NCBI GenBank assembly: GCA_964432925.1
Contig: CAYSPM010000044.1
Coordinates: 1-17,666 of the forward strand
Source of the DNA: CAYNTC01 sp964432925
GTDB taxonomy: Bacteria > Planctomycetota > Phycisphaerae > Sedimentisphaerales > Anaerobacaceae
DNA length: 17,666 nt
Direction of reading: 5' to 3'
Program-made: the position numbers and the translations under genes
In this document: piece by piece, positions 7,364-13,925 of the stretch
How positions within the stretch are numbered: the stretch's first letter is position 1
Layout of the letters: each line of letters opens with the position of its first letter
Notes under the pieces: generated by a model
The model's input: only the letters and a program-made list of their open reading frames with translations
Told to the model about the DNA's origin: nothing
The model's database searches: none

Positions 7364-7552
7364 ATGGCAAAGAAGAAAAAGGAATCTCTTGTTGTGGCGA
7401 GCAAAATGAAGGCGTATGTCAAAAGTAAGAAGATGATGACGTCGTCAGAGGCAGTTGAAGCGATCAGCGATAACATTTATGGAATGCTCGATTGCGCCAT
7501 TGCCCGTGCCCAAGCAAACCGTCGTAGTACAGTCAAGGCGCAAGATTTATAG
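7364..7552 (+). CDS. single-domain bacterial histone (histone-fold nucleoid protein)
   Basis: A 62-residue basic protein that aligns with archaeal histones such as HMfB over nearly its whole length. After a KKKK-containing N-terminus, helix alpha-1 is about residues 10-22 (VVASKMKAYVKSK), loop 1 about 23-27, long helix alpha-2 about 28-52, and loop 2 carries RRSTVKAQDL. This corresponds to HMfB GRKTIKAEDI: Arg54/Thr56 match the RT pair, and Arg54/Asp61 keep the seven-residue spacing of the stabilising Arg-Asp pair. The reading frame then stops, so alpha-3 is essentially absent. By family, a dimeric DNA-binding nucleoid protein related to the bacterial histone group that includes Bdellovibrio HBb (Bd0055). 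The start is certain: AGGGAGGA lies 8 nt before the ATG. It is a monocistronic gene with its own terminator at 7611-7652. DNA binding and bending are inferred from the fold, not shown. Confidence 0.88.
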   Translation: MAKKKKESLVVASKMKAYVKSKKMMTSSEAVEAISDNIYGMLDCAIARAQANRRSTVKAQDL

Positions 7553-7610
7553 AGGATTGTGCCCTAACATACTTTATCTGCCTGTCTTACGTTTGCGGTA
7601 ACAAGATATT

Positions 7611-7652
7611 AAAAGTGGCTGCTTCGCATCAGCATTGGGCGGAGCAGCTTTT
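7611..7652 (+). terminator. intrinsic terminator of the histone gene
   Basis: The inverted repeat AAAAG-tgg-CTGCTTCGC (7611-7627) pairs with GCGGAGCAG-CTTTT (7639-7652) around an 11-nt loop. The core is 9 bp including one G-T pair, extended by the A/U arm after a 3-nt bulge, and it ends in CTTTTATATT. It sits 58 nt after the histone stop codon. Confidence 0.7.
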
Positions 7653-7728
7653 ATATTGGGGATTGGATTATAAATTCAAGCAGGCAGAAGAGTTCGACGC
7701 TACCCGGTTGCAGGGTTTGGATTGTGGC

Positions 7729-7805
7729 CAGAATGTTTATTGTCTTTAAGGAACTTAGCTGAGCCAACGACAAATTAGTACATTGTGATGTTTTAGAACA
7801 TTCTG
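7729..7805 (+). other. possible folded RNA or inverted-repeat element
   Basis: CAGAATGTT at 7729-7737 is the exact reverse complement of AACATTCTG at 7797-7805. Inside lie TTGTC (7740-7744) with GACAA (7769-7773), TAAG-gaa-CTTA within that, and ACAT-tgtg-ATGT near 7780-7791. Together these could fold as a branched structure of about 77 nt. No known RNA family is recognised and the inner helices are short. Confidence 0.25.
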
Positions 7806-7877
7806 AGTTGATCCAACAGCCTATAAAAGGGCGAATAACAGTACTAGAACAAGTATTTTTTGGAAAATTATTGAACT

Positions 7878-7883
7878 TATAAT
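7878..7883 (+). promoter_or_regulatory. possible -10 box upstream of the glucan operon
   Basis: A perfect TATAAT about 208 nt before the ATG at 8091. The -35 region at 16-18 nt is only T-rich (no TTGACA-like hexamer), so this is weak; it would give a long leader of about 200 nt. Confidence 0.3.
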
Positions 7884-8090
7884 ACTGAAAAGCCCGATTT
7901 ATATAGCAGGAGGCTAGGCAAAGACCGGTATTTTTTTTGAAGGTTTGAAATTAAGCCAGTGTTCTTTCTTGCCGATAAGGTGTTTAGCTGGAGGGTTGTG
8001 ACCTGACTTGTGGCGAAGGTTGTTTAGGTCAATTTGTTATTTTGAGGTCAGTTATTTAAACAAGATACGGCTTTATTTTTCATAGAGCGC

Positions 8091-9419
8091 ATGATTATGA
8101 GACTTAGACAAGAGGGGGGGAGTATTAGTGTACTTATGTTAGGTTGGGAATTTCCCCCCTTCATCAGCGGAGGTTTAGGCACAGCCTGCTATGGACTGAC
8201 CAAGGCATTGGACGAAGTTGGTATCAGGGTTACATTTATTTTGCCAAGAATGGTGGAGAGTGAGTATACCACGCATGTAAAGATACTTACGCCCAGTTCG
8301 CGAGCGTCTTCTAAGTACTATCAAATCGGTAAGCTACGAAACGTAAAATTCCGCACGATTGAGTCAGCTTTACAACCATATTCTACGCCCGAAATTTATC
8401 AGCAACGACTGGAAGAGCACTTGAGACAAAAGAGAATGATTCGTAGCGGAAGGGTGAGCGCAACGAACCAACTTGTTGGTGGTTTGGACTATAGTGGAGA
8501 TATGTATAATGAGGTTCGCCGATATGCAGCGATTGCTGCTGAGTTGGCTGAAGATGAGCAGTTCGACATTGTTCACGCTCATGACTGGATGACGTACCCC
8601 GCAGGGGTCGCGGTGGCGGCGACGAGCGGCAAGCCATTGGTTGTGCATGTACACTCGACGGAGTTCGACCGCAGTGGCGAGCATGTCAATCAGGTTATCT
8701 ATGACGTTGAACGGGAAGGAATGAACGAGGCCGATAGAGTAATTGCCGTCAGCCACTTCACCCGCAGTATCATAATCAGCCGGTATGGCATCGGTGGTGA
8801 TAAAGTGGACGTGGTTTATAACGGTGTGGAGCGCAATGGAGGTTGGCCACTTGCTAAGACAGGAATTAGCAAGGACGAGAAAATCGTGCTGTTTTTGGGC
8901 CGAATTACTATGCAGAAAGGGCCGGAGTACTTTCTGCAGGCGGCTAAGAAGGTACTGGAGGTGGTTGACAACGTCAAGTTTGTTATGGCTGGCTCTGGCG
9001 ATATGATGTACCGCTCGATTGAAATGGCGGCAGAGCTTGGAATCGGTCAAAAGGTTTTGTTCACCGGCTTTCTGCGGGGCGAGGATGTGCAGAAGATATA
9101 TAGGATGGCCGATTTATACGTGATGCCATCTGTGTCAGAACCTTTTGGGATCGCACCTTTGGAGGCTCTGGACAATAATGTGCCGGTGATAATTAGCAAG
9201 CAGAGTGGGGTCTCAGAGGTTCTTAAGCACGCTCTTAAGGTGGACTTTTGGGACGTTAACGAGATTGCTAACAAGGTTGTGGCGGTGTTGAAGTATCCAC
9301 CGCTGGGATTGACACTGCGGAGTCACGGTAATTTTGAGGTCCGGCGGTTGCGGTGGAAGGACGCCGCAGAAGGATGCGCGAGGATTTACGAGGAGATGTT
9401 AACGGCGGTTTCATCATAA
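8091..9419 (+). CDS. glycogen-synthase-like glycosyltransferase (GT4/GT5 type)
   Basis: A 442-residue GT-B enzyme, probably extending or making alpha-1,4-glucan from a nucleotide-glucose donor in the cytoplasm. The N-terminal domain opens with VLMLGWEFPPFISGGLGTACYG (residues 14-34 approximately), whose SGGLG corresponds to the K-x-G-G-L donor loop of glycogen/starch synthases; HAHDW (162-166) is also shared with them. The C-terminal GT1 domain has FLGRITMQKG (Arg271, Lys276), MAGSG (299-303) and the E-x7-E motif EPFGIAPLE (Glu350, Glu358). Three starts are possible: ATG 8091, ATG 8097, or a later ATG at codon 16, just before the conserved core; no strong Shine-Dalgarno separates them. It is the first gene of a three-gene plus-strand cluster with a GH57 enzyme and a debranching enzyme, which is why glucan synthesis is preferred over other GT4 roles. 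Donor preference (ADP- or UDP-glucose) is not visible. Confidence 0.9.
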   Translation: MIMRLRQEGGSISVLMLGWEFPPFISGGLGTACYGLTKALDEVGIRVTFILPRMVESEYTTHVKILTPSSRASSKYYQIGKLRNVKFRTIESALQPYSTPEIYQQRLEEHLRQKRMIRSGRVSATNQLVGGLDYSGDMYNEVRRYAAIAAELAEDEQFDIVHAHDWMTYPAGVAVAATSGKPLVVHVHSTEFDRSGEHVNQVIYDVEREGMNEADRVIAVSHFTRSIIISRYGIGGDKVDVVYNGVERNGGWPLAKTGISKDEKIVLFLGRITMQKGPEYFLQAAKKVLEVVDNVKFVMAGSGDMMYRSIEMAAELGIGQKVLFTGFLRGEDVQKIYRMADLYVMPSVSEPFGIAPLEALDNNVPVIISKQSGVSEVLKHALKVDFWDVNEIANKVVAVLKYPPLGLTLRSHGNFEVRRLRWKDAAEGCARIYEEMLTAVSS

Positions 9420-9482
9420 CCGCGGCACTTGCAGGGAAGAATTGCACAAATTCGAGTACGGGAATTCTTGGGTTTTAGTGAA

Positions 9483-10730
9483 ATGCCTTCGGTATGCTTT
9501 TACTTTCAAGTTCATCAGCCGTTGCGATTAAGGCACTACACGGTATTTGACAATGACCATCAATACTTCGATGAGTATAAGAACGCTTTAATATGCAGGA
9601 AGGTAGCTAATAAATGTTATCTTCCGGCAAACCGACTGATTTTGGACCTGATTCGTAGGTTCGATGGTAGATTTAAGGTTGCATACAGCATAACGGGAGT
9701 TTTGCTGGAGCAGCTTCAGCTTTATTCGCCTGAGGTTCTAAGCACGTTTGATGCCTTGGCGGAGACAGGTTGTGTGGAGTTTTTGGGTGAGACATATTAT
9801 CATAGTCTTAGCTTCCTATACTCTCGTAATGAGTTTGTTGAGCAGGTGAATAAGCACGTCGGCACTGTTCAACGTCTTTTTGGCCAGAAGCCGCGGGTCT
9901 TTAGAAATACCGAACTGATATATAATAACGATCTGGGTACACTCATCGAGTCTACAGGTGAGTTTGATGCGATAATAACTGAGGGTGCGGACCATATCCT
10001 GGGATTTCGTAGTCCGAATTTTGTGTATAAGCCGAAAGGCTGCAAGGAACTAAAATTTCTACTGAAGAATTACGCGCTCAGTGATGATATTGCCTTCAGG
10101 TTCTCTAACCGTCACTGGACGGAATGGCCTTTGACGGCAGAGAAGTTTGCCCGGTGGATAAGCAATATCAACGGCAATGGTAACGTGGTCAATCTGTTCA
10201 TGGACTATGAGACATTCGGTGAACACCAATGGGAGGATACGGGCATATTTAACTTCATGCGCCATTTGCCGGGAGAGGTTTTGAAGCATCCGGACAACGA
10301 TTTTAAGACGCCGAGCGAGGTGATCAGGTCGTATGAGGTTATAGACACGGTAGATGTGCCGCATATCATAAGCTGGGCTGATACCGAAAGAGACCTTTCT
10401 GCTTGGCTTGGCAATGCTATGCAATCCAGTGCGATTCATGAGCTTTACAGACTTGAGAAGACGATTAAGCAGACAAATGACGAGAGTATTATTTCGGACT
10501 GGCGGCAGTTACAGGCATCGGACCACTTCTATTATATGTGCACGAAGTATTTTGCCGATGGTGATGTGCACAAGTATTTTAATCCTTACGACTCTCCTTA
10601 CGACTCTTACATAAACTTTATGAATGTGCTGGATAACCTTCAGAGTCGATGTGCCAGACAAATCGATGGGGGTGAATTTTTGGGCCTGTCGCAAAACAAG
10701 AACCCGCCCAGTATGCAAATAGTGAACTGA
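9483..10730 (+). CDS. GH57 family alpha-amylase/4-alpha-glucanotransferase-like enzyme
   Basis: A 415-residue glycoside hydrolase of family 57, acting on alpha-1,4-glucan by a retaining mechanism; no signal peptide, so cytoplasmic. The five family motifs are visible: HQP (11-13), a GET-containing segment FLGETYYHS (100-108), the nucleophile region RNTELIYNND with Glu144, the acid/base region MDYETFGEH with Asp241, and SWADTERDLSAWLGN (297-311). The frame is open back to a TTG at 9429, but the ATG at 9483 fits the family, whose members begin just before the FYFQVHQP strand; the Shine-Dalgarno there is weak. It follows the glycosyltransferase by 63 nt and precedes the debranching enzyme, consistent with one operon. 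Whether it hydrolyses, transfers or branches cannot be decided; it is shorter than typical GH57 branching enzymes and resembles the compact amylase-type members. Confidence 0.92.
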   Translation: MPSVCFYFQVHQPLRLRHYTVFDNDHQYFDEYKNALICRKVANKCYLPANRLILDLIRRFDGRFKVAYSITGVLLEQLQLYSPEVLSTFDALAETGCVEFLGETYYHSLSFLYSRNEFVEQVNKHVGTVQRLFGQKPRVFRNTELIYNNDLGTLIESTGEFDAIITEGADHILGFRSPNFVYKPKGCKELKFLLKNYALSDDIAFRFSNRHWTEWPLTAEKFARWISNINGNGNVVNLFMDYETFGEHQWEDTGIFNFMRHLPGEVLKHPDNDFKTPSEVIRSYEVIDTVDVPHIISWADTERDLSAWLGNAMQSSAIHELYRLEKTIKQTNDESIISDWRQLQASDHFYYMCTKYFADGDVHKYFNPYDSPYDSYINFMNVLDNLQSRCARQIDGGEFLGLSQNKNPPSMQIVN

Positions 10731-10800
10731 ATGCTTCGATTCGGCTTTGGTTTATGAGTCACTTCTGAGCTAAGCGGAGATTTTTGGGCGCGGCGATATT

Positions 10801-10805
10801 AGGGG
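10801..10805 (+). promoter_or_regulatory. ribosome binding site favouring GTG 10814
   Basis: AGGGG 8 nt before the GTG at 10814. The alternative TTG start at 10784 has GGAG only 4 nt upstream, a poorer spacing and a rarer start codon, so the shorter debranching enzyme is preferred. Confidence 0.45.
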
Positions 10806-10813
10806 CCAAAATT

Positions 10814-12832
10814 GTGTTGACACTGCAAAAAGTTAAGGATGCGCAGATCGTGTGCTTATCAACTCGCAGTGAGCAGATCGATGATCTACTTACGAAGGAA
10901 TGGCTGTTGACTAATAAGCGCGGCAGCTACGCTTCGTCGACGGTGATCTGCTGCAATACGAGGGGATATCACGGTCTGTTGATCGGCTCGCTGAGCCCGC
11001 CTGCCAATAGAATAATGGCACTGGCTGGTTGTCTGGAGATAGTGATACACGGCGATAATATGTTTAACCTTTCAACTTTTGAGTTCAGTGACAAACTGGC
11101 ACCTGTTGGTTTCAAGTACATAAGGCAGTTCAGCCACGACATCGGTGTTCATTTTGACTATGAACTGGGGGATATAGAACTGACGAAGAGTATGTATCTT
11201 CTTCGCGATAGTGACACAATCGCGATGGTCTATAGCTTTAAAAATGTGCCGGGACAAATGGAGTTTGTTCTGCGTCCGTTTGTTGGTTTGCGGGATTTCC
11301 ACGGTCTTCAAAAATCCTATGCTCGGCTTTGCGCAGATTGGGTCGACAACGGTCTGGTTGTCAGGCACGATATTCCTGGCAGTTGTGAACTGTTTCTGAG
11401 CTGCCCATCTGCAAGTTTCGAGAAGGACCAACAGTGGTGGTTCAACTTCGTTTATCGCAAGGACAGAGAGCGTGGTCAGAATTTTGCTGAAGATCTTTGG
11501 ACACCTGGTTTTTTTAAGTGCCGCGTAGAGGAGCCGGGGGAGGTTGTTTTTTGGGCCAATTTGAGCAATCGCTATGAGCCAAGTGCTCTTGCGAATGTGA
11601 ATATCGGTACCGTGAGGAAAGAGCTGCGCAGTGATCAGCGCGCGATAATCAATAGATCAAGAGGTGGCGATGAAAAATTCAGAATTCTCTATTTGGCAGC
11701 CGAACAGTTTATTGTAAAACGCGAATTTAGCCAGAATGAGCGTTTCACTATTTTAGCGGGTTTTCCGTGGTTTGCAGATTGGGGCAGAGATGCTTTTATA
11801 GCGCTGCCGGGGTTGTTGCTGTCAACCGGTCGATTTGATAAAGCTAAATCTGTTCTGACAACATTTGCTGCGACAGTGGATGAGGGGATGATTCCAAATC
11901 GGTTCGACGACCGCAGCGACACTGCATATTTCAATAGCGTTGATGCTTCTCTCTGGTTTGTCAACGCAGCGTTTGAGTATTTACGTGTCACAGGCGATTC
12001 AAAGACATTCGCGCAGGAACTTCTGCCGGTTATCCGCTGGATAATAGACTCGTATCACGACGGGACTCGGTTTGGGATTCACGCTGATTCGGATGGTTTG
12101 ATAACAGCGGGCGACGAGGACACGCAGTTAACCTGGATGGATGCCAGATATGATGGCATTGCTTTTACGCCAAGGTGGGGAAAAGCGGTGGAGGTTAATG
12201 CTCTGTGGCATAACTGTCTTTGTCTTATTGCTGAGTACTATGCGAACCGCAATGCTGAGAATGAGGCTTATTACAGATCCATGGCGGAAGAAGTTGGCAA
12301 GAGTTTCTGTAAATTATTCTGGAATAAAAAGTGCGGCTATTTGAATGATACAATCTTGCCAGGCGGGTCAGTTAACGCGGCGCTTCGTCCGAATCAAATA
12401 TTTGCTGTTTCCCTGCCGTTTGCGCCGCCATTATCGTCAGAGCAGCAAAGGTCAATCGTGGACGTGGTACAAAGAGAGCTACTTACTCCGTATGGGTTGC
12501 GGACACTAAACGTTCAGCATCCTGACTATAAAGCTACATACACCGGGCCTCAACGCAAGAGAGACGAAGCTTATCATCAGGGCACGGTCTGGCCATATTT
12601 GATGGGTCCCTTTGTGGAAGCTTATTTGAAAGTCAATGAATTTAGCCGGGAGAGCAAGAAAAAAGCTGCTGAATTTATTGAGCCTTTGATGCGACATCTT
12701 ACCGAGGATGCGTGCCTTGGGAGCGCTTCCGAAATATTCGACGGTGACCCACCTCATAAGCCGAGAGGATGTGTTGCTCAAGCCTGGAGCGTCGCTGAGC
12801 TTATCCGGGCACATCAACTGATAAACAGTTGA
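10814..12832 (+). CDS. glycogen-debranching amylo-alpha-1,6-glucosidase (GH133 type)
   Basis: A 672-residue enzyme from the preferred GTG (682 from TTG 10784). By family it hydrolyses alpha-1,6 branch points of glycogen-like glucan. The N-terminal GDE_N-type beta-sandwich starts at EWLLTNKRGSYASSTV (about 29-44), followed by NTRGYHGLL. The C-terminal (alpha/alpha)6-barrel (GDE_C) carries GFPWFADWGRDAF (316-328), TWMDAR (440-445, with Asp443), PRWGKAVEVNALWHN, GTVWPYLMGP (590-599) and SEIFDGD with Glu640. Asp443 and Glu640 are the likely acid and base by analogy with other inverting (alpha/alpha)6 glucosidases. Length is normal for the family. It closes the glucan gene set: the glycosyltransferase builds, the GH57 enzyme cuts or transfers, and this enzyme removes branches. 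The gap to the GH57 stop is 83 nt and the azoR gene converges from the right. Confidence 0.92.
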   Translation: MLTLQKVKDAQIVCLSTRSEQIDDLLTKEWLLTNKRGSYASSTVICCNTRGYHGLLIGSLSPPANRIMALAGCLEIVIHGDNMFNLSTFEFSDKLAPVGFKYIRQFSHDIGVHFDYELGDIELTKSMYLLRDSDTIAMVYSFKNVPGQMEFVLRPFVGLRDFHGLQKSYARLCADWVDNGLVVRHDIPGSCELFLSCPSASFEKDQQWWFNFVYRKDRERGQNFAEDLWTPGFFKCRVEEPGEVVFWANLSNRYEPSALANVNIGTVRKELRSDQRAIINRSRGGDEKFRILYLAAEQFIVKREFSQNERFTILAGFPWFADWGRDAFIALPGLLLSTGRFDKAKSVLTTFAATVDEGMIPNRFDDRSDTAYFNSVDASLWFVNAAFEYLRVTGDSKTFAQELLPVIRWIIDSYHDGTRFGIHADSDGLITAGDEDTQLTWMDARYDGIAFTPRWGKAVEVNALWHNCLCLIAEYYANRNAENEAYYRSMAEEVGKSFCKLFWNKKCGYLNDTILPGGSVNAALRPNQIFAVSLPFAPPLSSEQQRSIVDVVQRELLTPYGLRTLNVQHPDYKATYTGPQRKRDEAYHQGTVWPYLMGPFVEAYLKVNEFSRESKKKAAEFIEPLMRHLTEDACLGSASEIFDGDPPHKPRGCVAQAWSVAELIRAHQLINS

Positions 12833-12834
12833 GA

Positions 12835-12853
12835 CCAAGAGCAAACAGCTTGG
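12835..12853. terminator. weak hairpin between convergent genes
   Basis: CCAAG (12835-12839) pairs with CTTGG (12849-12853) around a 9-nt loop, in the 24-nt gap between the converging debranching enzyme and azoR genes. The stem is only 5 bp and lacks a clear T-tract on either strand, so it is at best a weak bidirectional terminator. Confidence 0.2.
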
Positions 12854-12856
12854 CGT

Positions 12857-13486
12857 TCAGAATTCTCTGGCTATTTGTCCGGCATTTTCAATCGCTTCGG
12901 TGCGCTTCTGTGTCGCGATTTCTGCGCCGGCGAGGGTTGGCTCAACTGTCACTGATCGGATATCGGTCAGACCTATGAAAGCAAGTATCAGTTCGAGATA
13001 CTTTTTTTGCAAATCGAAAGCCTCTTTATCTGTGCCTGCTGGGTATTCACCGCCGCGCGCATAAGCAACAAAGATAGGTTTGTCTGTGACCAGTCCTTTG
13101 TAGTTTCCATCTTCAGTGACGGTAAATGTATATCCAGGCTGAACCAGAATATCGATGTATTGTTTCAAGCGGTAAGGGATTGAGAAGTTCCACATAGGCG
13201 TTGCGATGATGTATTTGTCTGCGGATTTGAAGTCTTCGATGACAGAAACGATTTTAGCCCAGATTTGCTTATCTTTGTCTGAGTGGTCTTTTCCGTGCAT
13301 TATCTTATATTTAGCCGATGCTGCTTCAAAATCAAAGGCAGGAAGTGGCTCTGTGAATAGGTTTATAGTTCTGATATTATCTTCCGGATGTGCCTTACGG
13401 TATTCTTCGAGGAATGCATCGGTGACCGCTATCGAGTAGGAAAGCTCGCCCATTGGGGAGGCTTTGATGTAGAGTAACGTGCTCAT
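12857..13486 (-). CDS. azoR: FMN-dependent NADH:quinone/azo oxidoreductase
   Basis: A 209-residue flavodoxin-fold protein, close to the roughly 200 residues of E. coli AzoR. The family uses FMN and NADH for two-electron reduction of quinones and azo compounds, usually as a cytoplasmic dimer. Visible elements: YIKASPMGELSYS (6-18) with the Ser-rich FMN-phosphate loop; PMWNFSIPYRLKQYID (97-112), the flavin-contacting segment; and ARGGEY (143-148), matching the S/A-R-G-G loop. The start was chosen at ATG 13486 because GGAGGG lies 4-5 nt upstream on the minus strand; the more distal in-frame ATG at 13504 (MIMEGI) would encode the Shine-Dalgarno itself. Monocistronic and convergent with the glucan operon, so a functional link to it is unlikely. 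The physiological substrate (quinone stress or thiol-reactive compounds) is inferred from the family only. Confidence 0.92.
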   Translation of the reverse strand: MSTLLYIKASPMGELSYSIAVTDAFLEEYRKAHPEDNIRTINLFTEPLPAFDFEAASAKYKIMHGKDHSDKDKQIWAKIVSVIEDFKSADKYIIATPMWNFSIPYRLKQYIDILVQPGYTFTVTEDGNYKGLVTDKPIFVAYARGGEYPAGTDKEAFDLQKKYLELILAFIGLTDIRSVTVEPTLAGAEIATQKRTEAIENAGQIAREF

Positions 13487-13925
13487 AATGCCCTCCATGA
13501 TCAATTTTAATAATATTAATGCTCCAATTCATATCTTAATTCTGTATTTGATGATACGTATTAATTCGATTTGTGTTCGGGTGCAACGAAAAAAGTGCTG
13601 CAAAGAAAATACCAGCATGGTGGTTTGTTTCTGGCGAAACAGGTGATGTCATTTTAAGATCTCCAAAAACGAACGAAGAATCTCTGCGAACCACAAGCAA
13701 ACTATAAATTCTTAGCCGGATTCCACAACAGAGCCTGCCCTTAGCATCAGACGCTCTCAATGTTCCTCAAATAAGTTGCGAGGAGACACTATGCGAGGTC
13801 CAAGGGGTAGCGAGCGCAAAATTTATACTTCAAATTAGGGAAATGCGTTTGAGAATATCACAAATTTCGATAAGATTGTGCCTGAAAAAGTGGTGTTGAC
13901 AAAGCGCAGATGAAGGATTAGGAAC
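13487..13925. other. intergenic region with promoter and possible repeat remnants
   Basis: About 440 bases between divergent azoR and the oxidoreductase operon. It starts with an AT-rich stretch near azoR, including TTAAT-aat-ATTAA and the palindrome ATACGTAT (13554-13561). The middle contains GTCATTTT (13648-13655) and GAACGAAGAATCTCTG (13671-13686), which resemble a degenerate interspersed repeat. Two very short open frames with plausible ribosome sites occur (13536-13652 minus, 13791-13838 plus), neither convincing. A promoter candidate lies at 13849-13876. Confidence 0.5.
13849..13876 (+). promoter_or_regulatory. candidate promoter of the oxidoreductase/isomerase/MFS operon
   Basis: TTGAGA at 13849-13854, a 16-nt spacer and TAAGAT at 13871-13876. 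Four of six bases match in each hexamer, and the -35 is the same hexamer as upstream of the LamG gene. Transcription would start near 13884, about 42 nt before the ATG. A better -35 (TTGACA, 13896-13901) has no room for a -10. Confidence 0.4.

Larger units (their letters stand above)
7653..8090. other. non-coding region upstream of the glucan operon
   Basis: About 440 bases without a convincing gene. It contains a 9-bp perfect inverted repeat (7729-7737 with 7797-7805) enclosing smaller helices, described as a separate feature, and a TATAAT box at 7878-7883. The remainder (about 7890-8090) is AT-rich, with no motif I can name and no strong ribosome binding site directly before 8091. Confidence 0.5.

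Noticed and set aside
7690..7720. tRNA-like GTTCGA segment
   Set aside because: There is no acceptor stem, D-arm or anticodon arm around it that fits a cloverleaf.
8370..9050. 226-residue minus-strand open frame
   Set aside because: Antisense shadow of the glycogen-synthase-like gene; the plus strand has all the GT-B motifs.
9429..9482. TTG-initiated N-terminal extension of the GH57 enzyme
   Set aside because: GH57 members start just before the HQP strand; the ATG at 9483 gives that start and the extension shows no conserved pattern.
13536..13760. 74-residue minus-strand frame as a full gene
   Set aside because: The upstream start has no ribosome site and the sequence is unlike the neighbours; only the shorter 38-residue version has a plausible site, and I keep it as a weak finding.
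13896..13901. TTGACA as the -35 box for the oxidoreductase operon
   Set aside because: A -10 at 17 nt would fall on the ribosome site next to the ATG (TTAGGA), leaving no leader.
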